Assembly (NCBI GenBank): GCA_016874895.1
Contig: VGSX01000045.1
Location: 1 to 16,835, forward strand
From: Deltaproteobacteria bacterium
Lineage (GTDB): Bacteria; Desulfobacterota; Desulfobaccia; Desulfobaccales; Desulfobaccaceae
Reading direction: 5' to 3'
Length of the DNA stretch: 16,835 nucleotides
Below the pieces are notes generated by a model that was given only the letters and a program-made list of their open reading frames with translations, was not told the origin of the DNA and ran no database searches. Below, in pieces: positions 14,656-16,835 of this stretch. A program made the translations under genes and the position numbers. How positions within the stretch are numbered: position 1 is the first letter of the stretch; every line of letters starts with the position of its first letter.

Positions 14656-16176
14656 TCATCGGAAGCGTATGGGAGGCGGCATGGCCGGACCAAGGGACGG
14701 CCGGAATGACGGCATTATGGGCGCGTGCACCGGGGGAGTGAACGAAGGCATGGGCGGCGGTCGGAACGAAGAGGCGGATGGTGCGGTCAGGGGAGGCGCC
14801 GCCGGTTCAGCCCGGTTGACCATGGGCGGGGAGGAAACCGGATAAGGCCGGGGAGAGAGGGGCGGAGTGATCTTCACAGGGTCAGGCCGGACTGCGTTCG
14901 GCTGCAAGGGTTTGACCACCTCAGGTCGATGACGATTCGCCCCCGGGGTCGCAGTGGGCCTGGCTCCTCCCGGATACTGGGTTGGCGCAGGCCTGATGTG
15001 CGCCTGAGGCGGCCGGGGCAGAGGTGAGGCAAGGGGATGACCGGCCGTGGGGGACTGGGCTTCCGGCTTCGTCCGCTTCAGCGCAGTCGGCCGCACCATA
15101 GCCGCGGGCCGGGAGGGGGTGGGGGGGATCGACGGCGTCAAGGCCGTCTGGGCAAGAGCCGGACGCCGTGGCTCCTTAATCGATCCCTTGACTCCGAGGA
15201 CGACGTCGGCGTTGAATCTTCGGGCTTCGCTTTTCCAGTCGACCTTCGAGCCGTGGGCGCGGATCCACCTCACGTTGTCGGCGCCCAGGCGCTGGGCGGT
15301 TTTTTGGTACATGAGGTAAGCCTCCCGGCCGTCCCCCACGACCAGGGCGCGTCTGCTGTCTTTGGCAAAGGAGACTGCGGTATTGGCTTCGGAGAGGGAT
15401 TGCTGGCGGCCCGCCGTCACCCAATAATTGGGGGTGGCCGTCTTTTCCGGCAGGTCATTGGACGTTGTCCATTTGGGCAAGCGGGAAGGGTCCACGGTGC
15501 CGCCCAGGAGCTGCGCATACGCCACCATCTTTCCCGGCTTGAGGTCCTGGGGGTGTCGCAACCACTCATCTTTGGTGCGGGGAGCTGGAAATTTATGGAC
15601 CATCACCTGGACGCCTTCCTTGCGTAGCACCCGGTCATACACCTCCAGGGCCCAATCTCCGCAATTGCGAGAACGGCGAGCACGGTTGAATTGATGGAAC
15701 TCATATTTGCCGTAGTCCCGCCCCATCTCTTTCATAGCCTGGTCGGTGACGCCCTCCCTGATTTTCTTTTTCACGTCTCCCGGAAGGTCGCACATCCGCA
15801 TTAATTTCCCTTGGTACGATACCGGTACATAGCTCTCCGTGACGGAATAGAACTTCGGGTCTTTGAAATCAACCTCATTTTGCCAATCCCCGGCCTTGAT
15901 GACACCATGCTTATCCTGGTTGATTTTCAGTTGCATGGTATTGTAGGCCCCCTGGTTGCCCACATAAATGCCCACATGGGGAATGGCGATGAAGGGATCC
16001 TCCCATTTGGTGCGAAAGGGACCGAAGGTTTCACCGCGGTGACGGAAGACCAGGTCTCCGGGCTGCGCCGGCGTCACCGGCCTGCCAGACCGGTTGTCTT
16101 CCGCCAGAAGAGTTGCCGGGATGGCCGGCAGGACCGCCAGAACTATAAGGAGAATCAACCTGACGTTTCTTTTCAT
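14656..16176 (-). CDS. Exported permuted NlpC/P60-like (papain-fold) protein with Pro-rich tail
   Basis: A 506-residue protein; AAGGAG lies 7 bases before the ATG. Residues 1-25 are a Sec signal peptide (LILLIVLAVLPAIPATLLA). The N-terminal domain carries PGDLVFRH and PHVGIYVGN (His67), then NCGDWALEVYDRVL (Cys172). In ordinary NlpC/P60 enzymes the Cys motif comes before the His motif. Here the order is reversed, as in the permuted branch (YiiX/LRAT-like), so it may be a cysteine peptidase, amidase or acyl-transferring enzyme. Residues about 250-333 form a second small domain (NYWVTAGRQQSLSEANTAVSFAKDS, RRALVVGDGREAYLMYQ, FNADVVLGVKG) that I do not recognise. Residues about 335-506 are Pro/Ala/Arg-rich and probably disordered. 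It lies 349 bp upstream of the sigma gene, same strand; a place in the same pathway is suggested only by position. Confidence 0.75.
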   Translation of the reverse strand: MKRNVRLILLIVLAVLPAIPATLLAEDNRSGRPVTPAQPGDLVFRHRGETFGPFRTKWEDPFIAIPHVGIYVGNQGAYNTMQLKINQDKHGVIKAGDWQNEVDFKDPKFYSVTESYVPVSYQGKLMRMCDLPGDVKKKIREGVTDQAMKEMGRDYGKYEFHQFNRARRSRNCGDWALEVYDRVLRKEGVQVMVHKFPAPRTKDEWLRHPQDLKPGKMVAYAQLLGGTVDPSRLPKWTTSNDLPEKTATPNYWVTAGRQQSLSEANTAVSFAKDSRRALVVGDGREAYLMYQKTAQRLGADNVRWIRAHGSKVDWKSEARRFNADVVLGVKGSIKEPRRPALAQTALTPSIPPTPSRPAAMVRPTALKRTKPEAQSPTAGHPLASPLPRPPQAHIRPAPTQYPGGARPTATPGANRHRPEVVKPLQPNAVRPDPVKITPPLSPRPYPVSSPPMVNRAEPAAPPLTAPSASSFRPPPMPSFTPPVHAPIMPSFRPSLGPAMPPPIRFR

Positions 16177-16481
16177 GACCCCACTCCTTCCGTTCGGCTT
16201 TGGGAGAGCATTTTCAGGTCCAGGGTCTTTCAGAGAACCCGGCGGACACGAAAATTTTCCCCGTTAACCGAAAGACGCCCCAGCAAGCTTTTGGTTCCCT
16301 AAAAATTGGAGGGGCCTTCTTGGGTGGAGGAGACTTCTTTCGCAAGGATGAGACGGTTATGGCACACTATCTTGATAGGATATCTCGCCTGATGATCTGT
16401 TTGCTGATGAATAACAGTCTCATGGTAATACTAGGTTAAGCATATATTGACAAATGCCTTTCATGAGCGCACCATGGGTTC
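16177..16481. promoter_or_regulatory. 305-bp divergent intergenic region and IS boundary
   Basis: This stretch lies between the leftward NlpC/P60-like gene and the rightward IS701 transposase. Its left part holds the AAGGAG ribosome site of the NlpC/P60-like gene and presumably its promoter; no good -35/-10 pair was found. The right part becomes AT-rich and probably contains the IS left end. No gene is visible. Confidence 0.35.
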
Positions 16482-16835
16482 ATGAAAGCACAAAAACTCA
16501 TGGACTTGCGGCGTCGGTTGAGCTGCTTCCTTCAAGAACTTCTGGAGCCCATGGGTCGGAAAGAACGGCGTCATTGGGCCAGGGTCTACCTTGAGGGATT
16601 GCTGCTCGATGGTGAACGGAAATCTATTGAACCCCTGGCGGCGCGCCTGGCGGGGGCGGATGTGCAGGCTTTGCGCCAGTTCGTGGGACAGAGTCCCTGG
16701 GCCGTGGAAGAGGTGGGGCGACGTCTGGCCCTGAAGATGGTGGACCTGCTGGCCGAGGCGGAGGTGTGGATGGTGGACGACACCTCTTTCCCCAAGGCCG
16801 GCAAGCATTCTGTGGGGGTGGCCCGGCAATATTGC
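16435..16835 (+). mobile_element. Partial IS701-family insertion sequence (left end)
   Basis: The element enters near the right edge and runs off it. Its boundary is tentative: CTAG at 16431-16434 fits the YTAR four-base target duplication I recall for IS701-family elements, placing the first IS base at about 16435. The right terminal repeat is not in the window, so this cannot be verified here. Confidence 0.5.
16482..16835 (+). CDS. IS701-family transposase, N-terminal part (cut by window edge)
   Basis: The frame is open from ATG 16482 to the right edge (118 codons); a TGA at 16464-16466 and no intervening start codon make this ATG the earliest. The visible part matches the IS701 transposase pattern closely: RKERRHWARVYLEGLLLDGERKSIEP, then DVQALRQFVGQSPWAVEEV, then VWMVDDTSFPKAGKHSVGVA. 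The first Asp of the DDE triad lies in the VDDT segment. The remaining catalytic residues are outside the window. It differs in family from the left-edge element, so the two cannot form a composite transposon by themselves. The ribosome site is weak. Confidence 0.92.
   Translation, partial: MKAQKLMDLRRRLSCFLQELLEPMGRKERRHWARVYLEGLLLDGERKSIEPLAARLAGADVQALRQFVGQSPWAVEEVGRRLALKMVDLLAEAEVWMVDDTSFPKAGKHSVGVARQYC

Noticed and set aside
14557..16272. Shared GGTTAACGG-like motif near the sigma leader and the NlpC/P60-like promoter region
   Set aside because: The two copies are in opposite orientation relative to the genes and the core GTTAAC is a short palindrome, so chance is likely.
16447..16452. 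Perfect TTGACA as a -35 box for the IS701 transposase
   Set aside because: No acceptable -10 hexamer lies 16-18 bases downstream; it may be part of the IS terminus.
1..16835. Composite transposon formed by the two flanking IS fragments
   Set aside because: The left element is IS4-like and the right one IS701-like; different families do not mobilise the intervening DNA together.

Overview
The window reads as an accessory island from a GC-rich Gram-negative bacterium. Lipobox-anchored and OmpA-like envelope proteins, an ECF sigma/anti-sigma pair, and large TPR-CHAT and WD40-caspase proteins are a combination I associate with Desulfobacterota and relatives. That taxonomic guess is low confidence because there is no rRNA or housekeeping marker. 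Between two insertion-sequence fragments, every real gene lies on the minus strand, so transcription runs from right to left.

Right to left, the layout is as follows. (1) The 5' part of an IS701-family transposase, on the plus strand and cut by the window edge (16482-16835). (2) An exported NlpC/P60-like protein with circularly permuted motif order and a long Pro-rich tail (14656-16176). (3) An ECF sigma factor and its zinc-finger, single-pass membrane anti-sigma factor (14306-13007). (4) A TPR-CHAT protease whose TPR array is nine nearly identical 42-residue units (9298-12633). (5) A double seven-repeat WD40 protein with an Ig-like linker, a caspase-like (peptidase C14) domain and an EF-hand-like loop (5829-9134). 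(6) A TPR/OmpA-like/DUF4384 lipoprotein (4139-5677), overlapping by 8 bp the start of (7), a second TPR-CHAT protease (955-4146). (8) The first ~108 codons of a secreted Ig-like protein resembling the linker of gene 5, cut by an IS4-like element (418-789). (9) The IS4-family transposase, running off the left edge (1-370).

The set encodes three clan-CD (caspase-fold) peptidases, all with visible Sec signals and with His/Cys dyads present. An OmpA-like lipoprotein carries DUF4384, a domain that often travels with caspase-like proteins, and an ECF/anti-sigma pair could read an envelope signal. My working model, which is inference, is an envelope-located caspase/CHAT proteolytic network: TPR and WD40 parts sense or scaffold, and the CHAT/C14 parts cut. 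The order and shared strand suggest one or a few operons, but gaps of about 150-370 bp leave room for internal promoters.

The DNA is mosaic. Catalytic 3' halves (CHAT, caspase) are very GC-rich. The TPR half of the left CHAT gene and the WD40 half of the caspase gene are much more AT-rich. The two CHAT-coding ends match with no indel over about 1.2 kb, and the match stops abruptly, which suggests gene conversion or domain swapping between the paralogues.
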